From positions 205,709-269,708 of the forward strand of contig QCCF01000002.1 of assembly GCA_003281365.1 (NCBI GenBank): a stretch of DNA of 64,000 nucleotides. The letters are read 5' to 3'. The translations under genes were made by a program, and so were the position numbers. The stretch is from Prochlorococcus sp. AG-347-K18. Its GTDB lineage: Bacteria; Cyanobacteriota; Cyanobacteriia; PCC-6307; Cyanobiaceae. How positions within the stretch are numbered: the stretch's first letter is position 1; the number at the start of each line of letters is the position of its first letter. Below the pieces are notes generated by a model. The model had not been told where the DNA came from. It searched no databases and saw nothing but the letters and a program-made list of their open reading frames with translations. Positions 1 to 10,714 of this stretch are shown in pieces.

Positions 1-793
1 GCGCGGTTGTATACCTAAATGCTCCACTTGTTTGGATAATATATTCACCAATTTCTGAATTGGAGGCTACAAACGCTCCGCCGCTCCCAAATGCTTTTCC
101 AAAAGTACCAGTGATCATAGTTATATCCGAACGGCAATTAAAACTTAAACCCCTACCTTCAGGACCCAAGATCCCAATTGCATGAGCTTCGTCAACTAAT
201 AATTGGACACTATTTTTTTTGCAAATTTCTGTTATTTCTCTGAGCGGAGCAATTGATCCCTCCATGCTATAAAGAGATTCGACAACAACTAAAATGGAAT
301 TTTTTGTAGGGTTAGATTTAATAATTTTATCTTCTAAATCTTTTAAATTATTGTGTGAAAATCGAACCAGTTTTGCTTGAGCAGCTTTGACTCCAACCAA
401 TAAAGAGTTATGGATTAATTTATCTGCTATTACGATACTATTTCTGTTTGCTAAAGTCTGAATAGCCGCTATATTTGCTTGAAATCCGCTTGGGAAAAGT
501 AATACTTTCTCTTGATTAAGCCACTTGGCAAGTTCTGTTTCTAATAACTTATGTATTGGTCTTGAACCTGTAATAAACCTAGAGCTACCTGAACCAATAC
601 CTTCTAAAAGGCTTATTTCGAAAGCAGCTTTTATTAAGTCCTTGTCCCTACTTAATCCAAAATAATCATTACTGCATAAGTCTATAAGTTTTTTATTTTG
701 TGAATTTAAACTATGAAGTTCGAATGGTTTTTTACCTAAAGAAAATGTTTTTAATTTACGAATTCTATTTTTTGGGATTTTTACTTTTTTCAT
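1..793 (-). CDS. bioF: 8-amino-7-oxononanoate synthase (partial, C-terminus off the left edge)
   Basis: PLP-dependent enzyme joining pimeloyl-ACP/CoA and L-alanine in biotin synthesis. Reading leftward from the ATG at 793, the protein contains CSNDYFGLS, GSGSSRF, LLVDEAHAIG and the PLP-lysine motif TGTFGKAFGSGG. These are typical of the BioF/KBL aminotransferase-fold family. About 264 codons are visible and the frame runs off the window. Other alpha-oxoamine synthases (KBL) share these motifs, so BioF is the likeliest reading rather than proven; other bio genes would be expected beyond the edge. Divergent from the helicase gene on the right. Confidence 0.88.
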   Translation of the reverse strand, partial: MKKVKIPKNRIRKLKTFSLGKKPFELHSLNSQNKKLIDLCSNDYFGLSRDKDLIKAAFEISLLEGIGSGSSRFITGSRPIHKLLETELAKWLNQEKVLLFPSGFQANIAAIQTLANRNSIVIADKLIHNSLLVGVKAAQAKLVRFSHNNLKDLEDKIIKSNPTKNSILVVVESLYSMEGSIAPLREITEICKKNSVQLLVDEAHAIGILGPEGRGLSFNCRSDITMITGTFGKAFGSGGAFVASNSEIGEYIIQTSGAFRYTTA

Positions 794-932
794 TTTGGCA
801 AAATAAAATATTGTGGATTTAATCAAAAAGATTTAGATTTACTATTAAAGTTTGCAAGGTTTTTTTTGTTTATTAATATCTATATAGATCATATATTAAG
901 AAGTTAACTCATCCTCTCTTCAATCACAATTA

Positions 933-3659
933 TTGCTTAATTTAGAGGAATATTTCCCCTTTCCACTAGATGATTTTCAGTTAGAGGCAATACGAGCTAT
1001 TAATAGCGGAAATTCTGTTGTTTTAACGGCACCAACAGGTTCTGGTAAAACATTGATAGGTGAATTTGCTATTTATAGAGGTTTATCTCATAACAGCAGA
1101 GTTTTTTATACAACACCTTTAAAGGCTCTATCAAACCAAAAGTTTAGAGATTTTGCTAACCAATATGGCGAAAATAAAGTTGGTCTTTTAACTGGAGATA
1201 TAAGTATAAATAGAGAAGCACCAATCTTAGTCATGACGACTGAGATTTTTAGGAACATGCTTTATGGCGAATTTGATGAATTTGATGATCCCTTAGAAAA
1301 TTTAGAATCTGTGATTCTTGATGAATGTCATTACATGAATGACCCCCAAAGAGGCACAGTTTGGGAGGAAACTATAATCCATTGCCCTACTAGAACTCAA
1401 ATAATAGCTTTATCAGCAACAATAGCTAATGCAGATCAACTACAAAATTGGATAGAAAAAGTACATGGACCCACAGTACTAATTAATAGTGATAAGAGAC
1501 CAGTCCCACTTGATTTTATTTTTTGTAGTGCTAAAGGCCTCCATCCACTTTTAAATAATAAGGGTAATGGAATTCATCCAAACTGTAAGATTTGGAGAGC
1601 TCCTAAAGGGCTGAAAAAGAGAGGAAAAGTAGGCAGGATAATGCAACCAAAGTCTCCCTCGATTGGCTTTGTGATCTCTAAATTAGCTGAACGAAATATG
1701 TTGCCAGCTATTTATTTTATTTTTAGTAGAAGAGGATGTGACAAGGCTATTGACAATATAAAAGATTTAACTTTAGTAAGTTATTCAGAAGCAAATATGA
1801 TATCCCAAAAATTAGATGTTTATCTTAAAAATAATCAAGAAGCAATTAAAGATCAATCTCAATGCGAGGCATTAAAACGCGGCATTGCATCTCATCATGC
1901 TGGATTATTGCCTGCATGGAAAGAATTGGTTGAAGAATTATTTCAGCAAGGTTTGATAAAAGTTGTTTTTGCAACTGAAACTTTAGCTGCAGGAATTAAT
2001 ATGCCCGCAAGAACAACTGTTATTTCTTCTTTATCAAAAAGGACTGAAGATGGGCATAGATTATTATTTAGCAGTGAATTTTTACAAATGTCAGGAAGAG
2101 CTGGAAGAAGAGGTAAAGATACCCAAGGATATGTTGTTACATTACAAACAAGATTCGAAGGTGCCAAAGAAGCAAGTGCACTGGCTATCAGTAAACCAAA
2201 TTCTTTAGAGAGTCAATTCACTCCAAGCTATGGAATGGTACTTAATCTTTTGCAAAGTTATAGTTTAGAGAAGTCTAAAGAATTAATTAAAAGAAGTTTT
2301 GGTAGTTTTTTATATTTAGGTGAATCCTCTGGTGAGAATATAATTCTTGAAAATTTAGATAAGGATTTAATTGAGTTAAAACAAATTACATCTAACGTTT
2401 CATGGAAGGATTTTGATGACTATGAAAAGTTAAAAAATCGTCTTAAAGAAGAGAGAAGACTCTTGAAAATTTTAGAAAAACAAGCAGCTGAAAAATTGTC
2501 AGAAGAGATAACTAATGCACTCCCATATATTAAAGATGGAAGCTTAATTTCAATCAAAGCTCCTCAAATTAAAAGAAAAATTGTTCCAGGATTAATTTGT
2601 AAGAAAATATATGAATCCCAAAAAATTAAGAGTTTATTGTGTTTGACAATTGATAATTTATTTATTCTTATAAAACCCTCATACATTGTGAATATTTTTA
2701 ATGATTTGGATGTAATTGATGTCTTAGGACTTGAAGTACCAAGAATGTATTTTTCTGGAGAGTTAGTTAGGGGAGATGATAAATCGCAGCGTTTTGCGGA
2801 TCGAATTTTAGAAGTTTCTAAGAAAAATGATTTACAAACTCCACAATATGACCTTACAACAGAAGTTTTGGCACAACAGCAACAAATTAATAATTTAGAA
2901 AAAACAGTCACTGATCATCCTGCACATAGATTTGGAGACTCCAGGAAATTAAAGAAATATAGAAAAAGAATTATTGATCTTGAAGAAGAAATAAATATGA
3001 GAAAAAAAATTCTTGGGGAAAAAGAAAATCACAACTGGAGAACTTTTACCCACTTGATTAAAATTTTGAATTATTTTGGTTGTTTAAATGATTTGGAATT
3101 GACAGAAGTTGGTCAAACAGTTGGTGCGATAAGAAGTGAAAATGAATTATGGATTGGTCTTGTTTTAGTTAGTGGTTATTTGGACGATTTAGATCCTCCT
3201 GAGTTAGCTGCAATTATTCAAGCTATATGTGTTGATGTAAGGAGGCCTAATCTTTGGTGTAATTTCAAGCCTTCTTTGAGAGTAATAGATGTTTTTAATG
3301 AATTAGATGGTTTAAGAAAATTAGTTGCTTCTCAACAAAATAATTTTCATATTGAAATTCCTATCTATTTGGAAATAGAGTTGACTGGAATTATTTCTGA
3401 GTGGGCAAGGGGGAAAAAATGGAAAGATTTGGTTTTTAATACCTCATTAGATGAAGGTGATGTAGTGAGGATTATTAGAAGATCAATTGATGTACTTTCT
3501 CAAGTACAATACTGTATTGGTGTTACTAATAAATTAAAAAGCAAAGCAAAGCTAGCATTAAAAGCTATTAATCGTTTTCCTGTTTCTGAATCTAATGATC
3601 TTATAAAAGTCTCTGAAGATATTAATCCTGCAACAAAAAGAATTGACAATAATTCCTGA
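933..3659 (+). CDS. Ski2/Mtr4-like DEAD/DEAH-box RNA helicase
   Basis: Superfamily 2 helicase of 908 aa. Walker A APTGSGKT lies at residues 33-40, DECH box at about 130-133, SATIAN motif III at about 160, and QMSGRAGRRG motif VI near 387. The C-terminal third resembles the DSHCT region of Ski2/Mtr4-type helicases. It probably unwinds structured RNA during decay or rRNA maturation; substrate is inferred from family only. No ATG exists between the in-frame stop at 897 and this point, so TTG at 933 is the best start. Monocistronic; convergent with fumC. Confidence 0.88.
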   Translation: MLNLEEYFPFPLDDFQLEAIRAINSGNSVVLTAPTGSGKTLIGEFAIYRGLSHNSRVFYTTPLKALSNQKFRDFANQYGENKVGLLTGDISINREAPILVMTTEIFRNMLYGEFDEFDDPLENLESVILDECHYMNDPQRGTVWEETIIHCPTRTQIIALSATIANADQLQNWIEKVHGPTVLINSDKRPVPLDFIFCSAKGLHPLLNNKGNGIHPNCKIWRAPKGLKKRGKVGRIMQPKSPSIGFVISKLAERNMLPAIYFIFSRRGCDKAIDNIKDLTLVSYSEANMISQKLDVYLKNNQEAIKDQSQCEALKRGIASHHAGLLPAWKELVEELFQQGLIKVVFATETLAAGINMPARTTVISSLSKRTEDGHRLLFSSEFLQMSGRAGRRGKDTQGYVVTLQTRFEGAKEASALAISKPNSLESQFTPSYGMVLNLLQSYSLEKSKELIKRSFGSFLYLGESSGENIILENLDKDLIELKQITSNVSWKDFDDYEKLKNRLKEERRLLKILEKQAAEKLSEEITNALPYIKDGSLISIKAPQIKRKIVPGLICKKIYESQKIKSLLCLTIDNLFILIKPSYIVNIFNDLDVIDVLGLEVPRMYFSGELVRGDDKSQRFADRILEVSKKNDLQTPQYDLTTEVLAQQQQINNLEKTVTDHPAHRFGDSRKLKKYRKRIIDLEEEINMRKKILGEKENHNWRTFTHLIKILNYFGCLNDLELTEVGQTVGAIRSENELWIGLVLVSGYLDDLDPPELAAIIQAICVDVRRPNLWCNFKPSLRVIDVFNELDGLRKLVASQQNNFHIEIPIYLEIELTGIISEWARGKKWKDLVFNTSLDEGDVVRIIRRSIDVLSQVQYCIGVTNKLKSKAKLALKAINRFPVSESNDLIKVSEDINPATKRIDNNS

Positions 3660-3668
3660 ATTTTTTTA

Positions 3669-5054
3669 TCAAATCATCGAATTAATATTCATTACTTCAT
3701 CAAATTCACCTTCGTTTAAGTAACCTAATTTAAGTGTTGCCTCTTTTAAATTTAATGATTCTTTGAAGGCAAGGTTTGCAATTTCAGCTGCTTTTTCATA
3801 ACCAACTTTTGGTACAATGGCTGTAACCAACATTAGTGAGTTTTCTAAATTTAGCTTCATTTTCTTTTGATTAGGTTCCATCCCATTAACTAATTTTATT
3901 CTGAAGTTTTCTATTGCATTTTTAAGTAATTTTAAACTTGTAAGAATATTAAATCCAATAAGAGGCTTATATTCATTCATCTGTAATGTTCCGCTAGAAT
4001 TTGCCATTGAAACTGCATATTCAAGACCCATTATCTGTGTGCATACCATTGATAAGGCTTCGCATTGAGTCGGATTCACTTTACCGGGCATGATAGAACT
4101 TCCAGGTTCATTTTGAGGGATAATTAATTCATATATTCCTGATCTTGGACCAGAAGATAGAATTTTTATATCATTTGAAATTTTAAATAATGTACCTGCT
4201 AAAATTTTGATCTGACTCATTACTTGAGCTAGACGATCATGGGAGGCCATGATAGAAAAATTATTTTTTGATTTAAAAAACTTTAGATTAGTATCATCGG
4301 AAATTGATTTTATAGACTCTTCACAAAATCTTTTTGGAGAATTAATCCCTGTACCAACTGCAGTTCCTCCCAGAGGTAAGAAATATAATTCATTCAGACT
4401 TATAATAATTGCATTCTCAGCATCTTTAAGTTGCTCTGACCATGCTGATATTTCTTGCCCAAAAGTAAGGGGCACTGCATCTTGAAAATGGGTTCTTCCT
4501 ATCTTTATAAGGTCTTTCCATTTTTCACTTTTTTTATCAAGGATCTTCGTAAGTTCTCTTATAGCTGGAGCTAAATTTTTGATTATTTCATTAACAACAG
4601 AAATTTGAATAGCAGCAGGAAAAGTATCATTAGTTGACTGAGATTTATTTACATCATCATTAGGATGGATTGGTTGATGACTACCAAGATCTGAATTTGT
4701 TTTTAATGCTGCAATATTAGAAATTACCTCATTAACATTCATATTTGTTTGTGTGCCACTACCTGTTTGCCATACCTTTAAGGGGAACTGTGAATCATGA
4801 AGTCCATCAAGTATTTCTTTACATGCCTCTACAATCAAATCTTTTTTTCTTTTATCTATTAACCCTAAATTGAAATTCGCAATTGAAGCAGCTTTTTTTA
4901 TGAGGGTGAGTGAATAAATTAACTCAATTGGAATTAATTCTTCTCCAATAGAAAAATTTTTTATCGATCTTTGTGTTTGAGCACCCCACAAAGCTTTTGT
5001 GGGAACCTCTATTGTTCCCATACTATCTTTTTCAATCCTAAAGTTTTTTGTCAT
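3669..5054 (-). CDS. fumC: Fumarate hydratase class II
   Basis: Interconverts fumarate and malate in the cytosol. The 461-aa length is normal for class II fumarases. The lyase-superfamily signature GSSIMPGKVNPTQ begins near residue 318, and the N-terminal GSGTQTNMNVNEV and GRTHFQDAVP motifs distinguish it from aspartase and argininosuccinate lyase. It lies 48 bp downstream of purB on the same strand. PurB also releases fumarate, so the pairing is metabolically sensible. Confidence 0.95.
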   Translation of the reverse strand: MTKNFRIEKDSMGTIEVPTKALWGAQTQRSIKNFSIGEELIPIELIYSLTLIKKAASIANFNLGLIDKRKKDLIVEACKEILDGLHDSQFPLKVWQTGSGTQTNMNVNEVISNIAALKTNSDLGSHQPIHPNDDVNKSQSTNDTFPAAIQISVVNEIIKNLAPAIRELTKILDKKSEKWKDLIKIGRTHFQDAVPLTFGQEISAWSEQLKDAENAIIISLNELYFLPLGGTAVGTGINSPKRFCEESIKSISDDTNLKFFKSKNNFSIMASHDRLAQVMSQIKILAGTLFKISNDIKILSSGPRSGIYELIIPQNEPGSSIMPGKVNPTQCEALSMVCTQIMGLEYAVSMANSSGTLQMNEYKPLIGFNILTSLKLLKNAIENFRIKLVNGMEPNQKKMKLNLENSLMLVTAIVPKVGYEKAAEIANLAFKESLNLKEATLKLGYLNEGEFDEVMNINSMI

Positions 5055-5102
5055 TATTCCTCTGAAAACACTGGTTAGACCTAGATAAGGTTTTCAGTAA
5101 TC

Positions 5103-6398
5103 CTAGATACCTAACTTTTCCCATATTACACTTAAATTATGGAGATGAAATGAAGGATTAAAACATTCTTCTAACTCACGTTGATCAATAATATCCATTA
5201 TTTCATTATCTCTCTCTATATTTTGCTTGAAATTCCCATTCTGAGTATTCCAAGCCTGATGTGCATTTTTTTGTACTAAGCTATAAGCCTTTTCTCTAGA
5301 CAAACCCTTCTCTACAAGCAAAAGTAAAACTTTCTGACTAAAGATTACACCACCATATATATTTAAATTTTTGAGCATATTTTTTGGATAAACCTCCAAA
5401 TTGCTTACAATATCTTTCATTTCCCTGAGCATAAAATGCAAACAGATTGATACGTCAGGTAACATGATACGTTCATTTGAACTATGGCTTATATCTCTTT
5501 CGTGCCAAAGTGGAACATTTTCCAGTGCTGTTAAAACGTAACTCCTCAAAATTCTTGCTAAACCGCTGACTCTTTCACTTCTAATAGGATTTCTTTTATG
5601 AGGCATGGCAGAACTTCCTTTTTGCCCTTTTGTAAAGCCCTCCTCAACTTCTAAAACGTCAGTTCTTTGTAAATTTCGTATTTCGGTCGCGAATCTATCT
5701 AGAGAAGAGCCAACTAGTGCAATAGTTTGTACATATTCTGCATGTCTGTCTCTTGATATAACCTGAGTACTTGCTGTATCTGGTTTTAGGCCGAGTAAAT
5801 CACAAGTTATTTGCTCTACTTTGGGATTTGTATTGGCGTAAGTTCCCATTGCACCACTTATTTGTCCAATTGCTACAGATTCTTGCAGTGTTAATAATCT
5901 TTTTTTGTTCCTTATTATTTCAGCTAACCATCCAGCAAGTTTAAAACCGAAGGAAATTGGCTCCCCATGAATTGCATGAGATCTCCCAATCATTAATGTA
6001 TTTTTATGCTTCCTTGCTAATAATCTGACTTCATTTTCTAGGTTCTCAATTTCTTCTAATAACAATTCGCAAGAATCTTTTAACTGAAGAGATAAGCCAG
6101 TATCAAGTACATCACTACTGGTCATGCCAACATGAATGTATCTTCCAGAATCTCCTACAAATTCATTAACGCTCGTAAGAAATGCTATGACATCATGTTT
6201 AACTTCTTTCTCAATTTCTGTAATTCTAGATTCATCAAACTTTGCATTTGAACGTATCTCTTTTATGGCATTCTCAGGAATTTTCCCGAGGGAAAAATTT
6301 GCTTCACATGCAGCTATTTCAACCTTAAGCCAACTCTGGAATTTTGCACTTTCAGTCCAGATTTTTCCCATTTCGGGTAATGTGTAACGCTCGATCAC
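5103..6398 (-). CDS. purB: Adenylosuccinate lyase
   Basis: Catalyses two fumarate-releasing steps of purine synthesis (SAICAR to AICAR, and adenylosuccinate to AMP). The 431-aa protein has the signature SSAMPHKRNP at about residues 261-270, MTSSDVLDTG near 90 and GRSHAIHGEP near 140, the standard active-site blocks. The ATG start gives the usual N-terminus MIERYTLPEMG. Upstream of fumC in a probable two-gene transcript. Confidence 0.95.
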   Translation of the reverse strand: MIERYTLPEMGKIWTESAKFQSWLKVEIAACEANFSLGKIPENAIKEIRSNAKFDESRITEIEKEVKHDVIAFLTSVNEFVGDSGRYIHVGMTSSDVLDTGLSLQLKDSCELLLEEIENLENEVRLLARKHKNTLMIGRSHAIHGEPISFGFKLAGWLAEIIRNKKRLLTLQESVAIGQISGAMGTYANTNPKVEQITCDLLGLKPDTASTQVISRDRHAEYVQTIALVGSSLDRFATEIRNLQRTDVLEVEEGFTKGQKGSSAMPHKRNPIRSERVSGLARILRSYVLTALENVPLWHERDISHSSNERIMLPDVSICLHFMLREMKDIVSNLEVYPKNMLKNLNIYGGVIFSQKVLLLLVEKGLSREKAYSLVQKNAHQAWNTQNGNFKQNIERDNEIMDIIDQRELEECFNPSFHLHNLSVIWEKLGI

Positions 6399-6680
6399 AA
6401 TTTTTATTTATTATCAATTTAAACTTTATAACAAAATCGAATTATTGCCTTATACCTTAGCGATCTACTTGCCATTGAACATATTTGCTTGATTATTATT
6501 TTCTTATGTAACATTTTTCTGGCTTATAAAGAAAGCTTAAATATCAAAATGTTTGCGTTCGTCCTTTTTCTTAATAATGGGTAATTTTTTAGTTCTAATT
6601 TAAAATTGGAAAGTATTAAAGAATTTGGATCTTAATCTTGTAGAAGTTCATTATTCAGTCTTTTTTTTGTTGAACAATAG

Positions 6681-7493
6681 ATGATTAAAAAAAGTAGATT
6701 AGACCTTTATCTTCTAAATAAAGGTTTATGTGAAACTCGTCAAAAAGCTCAAGGTTTAATTCTTGCTGGCAAGGTTAGAGATATCAATGGAAAAGTATTG
6801 GATAAACCTGGACAACAAGTATTAATTGGATCTGAATTTTTTATTGATTCCCCACCTATGTTTGTATCAAGGGGTGGCGAAAAATTATTGGAGGCATTTA
6901 AAAAACTCGAAATTAATGTAAAAGACAAAATATGTATTGATGCAGGAATCTCTACTGGTGGATTTACTGATTGCTTATTGCAACAAGGAGCAAAGTTAGT
7001 ATATGGGATAGATGTGGGTTATGGACAAACTGCATGGAAGATTAGAAATAACCCAAAAGTCATACTTTTTGAACGAACTAATATTCGTAATTTAAAACCT
7101 AATGATCTTTTATCTAGAAGTAGTGAATTACCAAATTTTGTTGTTGCTGATTTGTCGTTTATTTCACTAAAGTTAGTTTTTAAATCTATTTGTAATTTAT
7201 TAGAAGGTGATTGTATTGAAGGAATATTTTTAATTAAACCCCAATTTGAGGTGGGTAAAGATAAAGTCAGTAAAGGTGGTGTTGTTCGCAATCCTAAATT
7301 CCATACTGAGGCTATAGAGTCTGTTATTTATGCTGCTAAGAATTTTCAATGGAATATAAAGAATTTGATAGCTTCTCCACTGGTAGGTCCTGCTGGAAAT
7401 CATGAATATCTAGCTTGGATGACCTTAGGAAGTCAATCAAATAAAAGGATTAATAGTGAATATATACAAAATTTAGTAAAAGAAACTCTTTGA
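6681..7493 (+). CDS. tlyA: TlyA-type 2'-O-ribose rRNA methyltransferase (hemolysin A family)
   Basis: 270 aa. An N-terminal S4 RNA-binding domain (residues ~4-60) precedes an FtsJ-like SAM-dependent fold with DAGISTGGFTD at 87-97 (SAM site), GIDVGYGQ at 109-116, and later VADLSFISL and KPQFEVGK. In characterised TlyA proteins the target is ribose 2'-OH in 16S/23S rRNA; this is inferred here. The hemolysin name is historical. Convergent with glnB. Confidence 0.9.
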   Translation: MIKKSRLDLYLLNKGLCETRQKAQGLILAGKVRDINGKVLDKPGQQVLIGSEFFIDSPPMFVSRGGEKLLEAFKKLEINVKDKICIDAGISTGGFTDCLLQQGAKLVYGIDVGYGQTAWKIRNNPKVILFERTNIRNLKPNDLLSRSSELPNFVVADLSFISLKLVFKSICNLLEGDCIEGIFLIKPQFEVGKDKVSKGGVVRNPKFHTEAIESVIYAAKNFQWNIKNLIASPLVGPAGNHEYLAWMTLGSQSNKRINSEYIQNLVKETL

Positions 7494-7494
7494 A

Positions 7495-7857
<363 letters not shown>

Positions 7858-8103
7858 TTAATTGTTTTTTGGGAAAACATCCAACATTGAAATATCAGAA
7901 AAACATTTAATATCAAGACCTGCATTGGTGGCGTCTTCAATTAGTAAATGGGAATTTTCTTCAGAAATTATTACGGTACTATTTGATAACGCTTCCCACT
8001 TATTATTCTCAAAGTGTGTTTGAAGCCATAACATTCCAATTGCGCTTTTAGGTTGAAGAGCTTTATTTAAATTGTTATCGATAGTAATCAAACAAATGTC
8101 CAT
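7858..8103 (-). CDS. Conserved small protein upstream of glnB
   Basis: No recognised domain; 81 aa from the ATG at 8103 (MDICLITIDNNLNKALQ). An in-frame ATG at 8118 is possible but would sit at the predicted transcription start, so 8103 is preferred. The sequence alternates short hydrophobic strands and acidic stretches, with no signal peptide or membrane segment. It is the first gene of a probable operon with glnB, which suggests, without proving, a role linked to nitrogen status. Confidence 0.6.
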   Translation of the reverse strand: MDICLITIDNNLNKALQPKSAIGMLWLQTHFENNKWEALSNSTVIISEENSHLLIEDATNAGLDIKCFSDISMLDVFPKNN

Positions 8104-8155
8104 TAATTTTTCTTTCAACTAAACACATATAACCCTTTTTTCCGACATTATGAAT

Positions 8156-8169
8156 GTAGTAGATGATAC
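8156..8169 (-). promoter_or_regulatory. Candidate NtcA box upstream of the glnB operon
   Basis: Read on the minus strand the site is GTATCATCTACTAC, a perfect GTA-N8-TAC. About 24 bases downstream lies TATATG (plus-strand 8126-8131), a plausible -10 element. This matches the class II NtcA-activated promoter layout and fits glnB being a classic NtcA target. The site is short, so chance occurrence is possible; context raises confidence. Confidence 0.6.
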
Positions 8170-8281
8170 AAAAATAAGATTTAACAGCTTTTGACTTATT
8201 CATTTGTAATACTTAAGCTTATTGAGATTTTTGCAGATTTTGATCTTTTTATATAGGTTTAGTAAATAAGTTCTAATAAAA

Positions 8282-8692
8282 ATGAGTACAGCTAAATTAG
8301 ATGATTCGACGCAAAGACCACTTTATGGTGAGAGAATTATTGAAGAATCAAAAATAATTTGTTTCGAGAATCCAAATAAGAATAGAATTTATGAAATTTC
8401 TATCCAGTTGCCAGAATTCACATGTAAGTGTCCCTTTTCTGGTTATCCAGATTTTGCAAAGCTAAATATTATTTATCAACCTAATTTGAAAGTCTATGAG
8501 TTGAAGTCTTTGAAGCTTTATATCAATAATTTTAGAGACATAAAGATATCACATGAGGAAGTTGTTAATAGAATTATGGATGATTTAGTGAATGAGGGCT
8601 CACCTCACTGGATACATTTAAATGCCGCATTTAACCCCAGAGGAAATGTTTCTATGCAGTTAGATATTTTTAGCGGACAGAAAAAAATTTAA
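8282..8692 (+). CDS. queF: NADPH-dependent 7-cyano-7-deazaguanine reductase
   Basis: Reduces preQ0 to preQ1 in queuosine biosynthesis. The 136-aa protein is the short, single-domain type. The catalytic Cys is C50 in [14 protein letters not shown], and the QueF NADPH-binding motif ELKSLKLY is at 73-80. The later [14 protein letters not shown] region is also family-typical. Its 3' end overlaps the convergent ccsB stop by a few bases. Confidence 0.93.
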   Translation: MSTAKLDDSTQRPLYGERIIEESKIICFENPNKNRIYEISIQLPEFTCKCPFSGYPDFAKLNIIYQPNLKVYELKSLKLYINNFRDIKISHEEVVNRIMDDLVNEGSPHWIHLNAAFNPRGNVSMQLDIFSGQKKI

Positions 8693-9975
8693 AAATTTTT
8701 TATTTCTTCTGATATTTTCAAAAATTCTTTTTTAAAACCAACAAGATTTTTATTACTAATACCTCCAATGAATAGCTTTTGTGATTTCTTATTTACAAGA
8801 ATCCATAATTGGTTTGTTGGTATAAGACTTATTATTGTTCCAAAAATTATTAAGATAAAAGAAAAGTATATAAACGGTATAGAAGGATCATTTTTAATTA
8901 TTAACCCACTGCGGGGGATTATTTTTTTTAGAGATATTTTTGAAGAGTTAACCTCTAAAGGATTGTCATTGATATAGAGATTATTTCCTGAAAAATTTTC
9001 TGTATTGGAAATTTTAAGGGGACCATTTTCATTATCTATTGTTAAAAGAAAATTTTTTTTAGTCTCTGATCCTAATTCAACTAAAACTCCCCAAATTTGA
9101 TTGCCAATTTCGGGAATCTCATTTAATTGTAATTGATAAAGGATATTATCTATTTCTAAAACAACATTTGATATTGCCCAATCAGCTTGATAAATAGTTA
9201 ATCCTTTAAACCTGATTGGGTTATTAACTTTGGCGGTTTTTATTTCATTCATATTTAGATCTTCAGAAGAAAAATTTAACTTTGAAATAAACTGTTTGGG
9301 TACACCATCACTTTCTCTTTCTATAGAAAAATCGACCAACTTTACATTAGCTTTTGAATTTGTGCGCTCATTAATCAGATCCAAGCTTTCTCCAGGTAAC
9401 AAATATTGTTCTTTTGATTGACTTGCAAAACTCCCATATGCTGAACCTATAAGTAAGACTATTAATCCTATATGAACAACTAAAGGACCGATTTTTCCAA
9501 TTAATCCTCGTCTTGCAGAAATATGACTTTTAAATTTATATGTTTTCCATCCCCTGTTTTTAAGTAATAAATCTACTTTTGATATATGGTCTCCATCTTG
9601 ATTAATTGGTTGACTTAAAGTTAATTGCAGGTTGCTAAATTTCTTTTCGCTTCTATATTCAATCCACTTTAATGAAGCTTTTAATGAAGGGATTTGCCTC
9701 CTGAAACTACAAGCTGCTAGAGAAATACAAAGAAGAATTAAAGAAAATAAAAAACAAAAACTTGTATATAAATGATCCAATTGAAGTTTTAAGACTTTTT
9801 CTCCATCTAAAAATCCAAAAATGGGAGCAACGTTGAAATTATCAATATAGAATTGATTACTATTGCCTTGAGGTATAAAAGTACCTATACCACTTGTAAT
9901 AGCTATAAAGATTAGCAGTGATATGGCGAATCTTAAACTTGATATTTTTAAAATTAGATTCTTGAGAATAATCAT
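8689..9975 (-). CDS. ccsB: Cytochrome c biogenesis protein CcsB (Ccs1/ResB family)
   Basis: Part of the system II cytochrome c synthase that attaches haem in the thylakoid lumen together with CcsA. The 428-aa membrane protein begins with a hydrophobic segment ([21 protein letters not shown]), continues with segments near residues 75-95 and 165-185, has a long soluble lumenal domain, and ends with a segment near 370 ([19 protein letters not shown]). The start abuts the ccdA stop directly, so the pair is surely co-transcribed. Confidence 0.9.
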   Translation of the reverse strand: MIILKNLILKISSLRFAISLLIFIAITSGIGTFIPQGNSNQFYIDNFNVAPIFGFLDGEKVLKLQLDHLYTSFCFLFSLILLCISLAACSFRRQIPSLKASLKWIEYRSEKKFSNLQLTLSQPINQDGDHISKVDLLLKNRGWKTYKFKSHISARRGLIGKIGPLVVHIGLIVLLIGSAYGSFASQSKEQYLLPGESLDLINERTNSKANVKLVDFSIERESDGVPKQFISKLNFSSEDLNMNEIKTAKVNNPIRFKGLTIYQADWAISNVVLEIDNILYQLQLNEIPEIGNQIWGVLVELGSETKKNFLLTIDNENGPLKISNTENFSGNNLYINDNPLEVNSSKISLKKIIPRSGLIIKNDPSIPFIYFSFILIIFGTIISLIPTNQLWILVNKKSQKLFIGGISNKNLVGFKKEFLKISEEIKNF

Positions 9976-10632
9976 TTAAATCCAATTTGAAAATAAATTT
10001 AATAATCCTAGGGCGACTAAAAGTATCCCACTTAAGGTGGGAATTATTTGACTAAATTTTCTAAGCTCTAAAAATTTCTTTAAGTTTTCTGCTGTGGCTC
10101 CCGCAATGATTAATGGAGTAACTTGGCCTATTCCAAAGAAAAATAAAAAAATAATTGAGATTATCGGGTTTTCAGCTCGCGATACCCAAGCCAGAAGAGT
10201 TGCTAAAACTGGAGTGATGCAAGGTGAAGAGGCTAATCCAAAAGTAGTTCCTATTGCAAAAGGTGCTATTAGGGATGGTATTTTTTTTTCTATTATTTTT
10301 AAATCAGGTCCATTCGGAAATTGAAACTTTAGAATTCCTAATAAATTTAAACCCATTATTATTGCAACGAGGGCAACAAACGAAGTGTAATAAGATGGAA
10401 TTTGACCATATATTTTACCTAAAAAACCACTCGCAGCACCTAGTGAAACGAGCGAAAAAACTACTCCTCCTGAAAAACTTATAAGTTTAAATTGATTTTT
10501 TTCTGTTCCTCCTATATAAGCAATTGTGACTGGAAGCAAAGATAATGAACATGGTCCAAGACTTGTTAAAAGTCCTGCGCTGAAAACCAAAAATATAGTG
10601 AATGGACTTGGACTATTAAGACCACTCTGCAT
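9976..10632 (-). CDS. ccdA: Thiol-disulfide carrier CcdA
   Basis: 218-aa polytopic membrane protein that moves reducing equivalents across the thylakoid membrane to keep apocytochrome c cysteines reduced. The two redox cysteines sit in the expected motifs GPCSLSLLP (C28) and SSPCITPVL (about C138), each at the head of a hydrophobic helix. Immediately upstream of ccsB with no gap, which supports the cytochrome c maturation role. Confidence 0.92.
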   Translation of the reverse strand: MQSGLNSPSPFTIFLVFSAGLLTSLGPCSLSLLPVTIAYIGGTEKNQFKLISFSGGVVFSLVSLGAASGFLGKIYGQIPSYYTSFVALVAIIMGLNLLGILKFQFPNGPDLKIIEKKIPSLIAPFAIGTTFGLASSPCITPVLATLLAWVSRAENPIISIIFLFFFGIGQVTPLIIAGATAENLKKFLELRKFSQIIPTLSGILLVALGLLNLFSNWI

Positions 10633-10714
10633 AAGCAGATTACCCTTTTGCGATAATTCTGAAATAATTAAATTAAATGATTCGATAGCTTGTTATAAAT
10701 CTTCTAAATTCTAA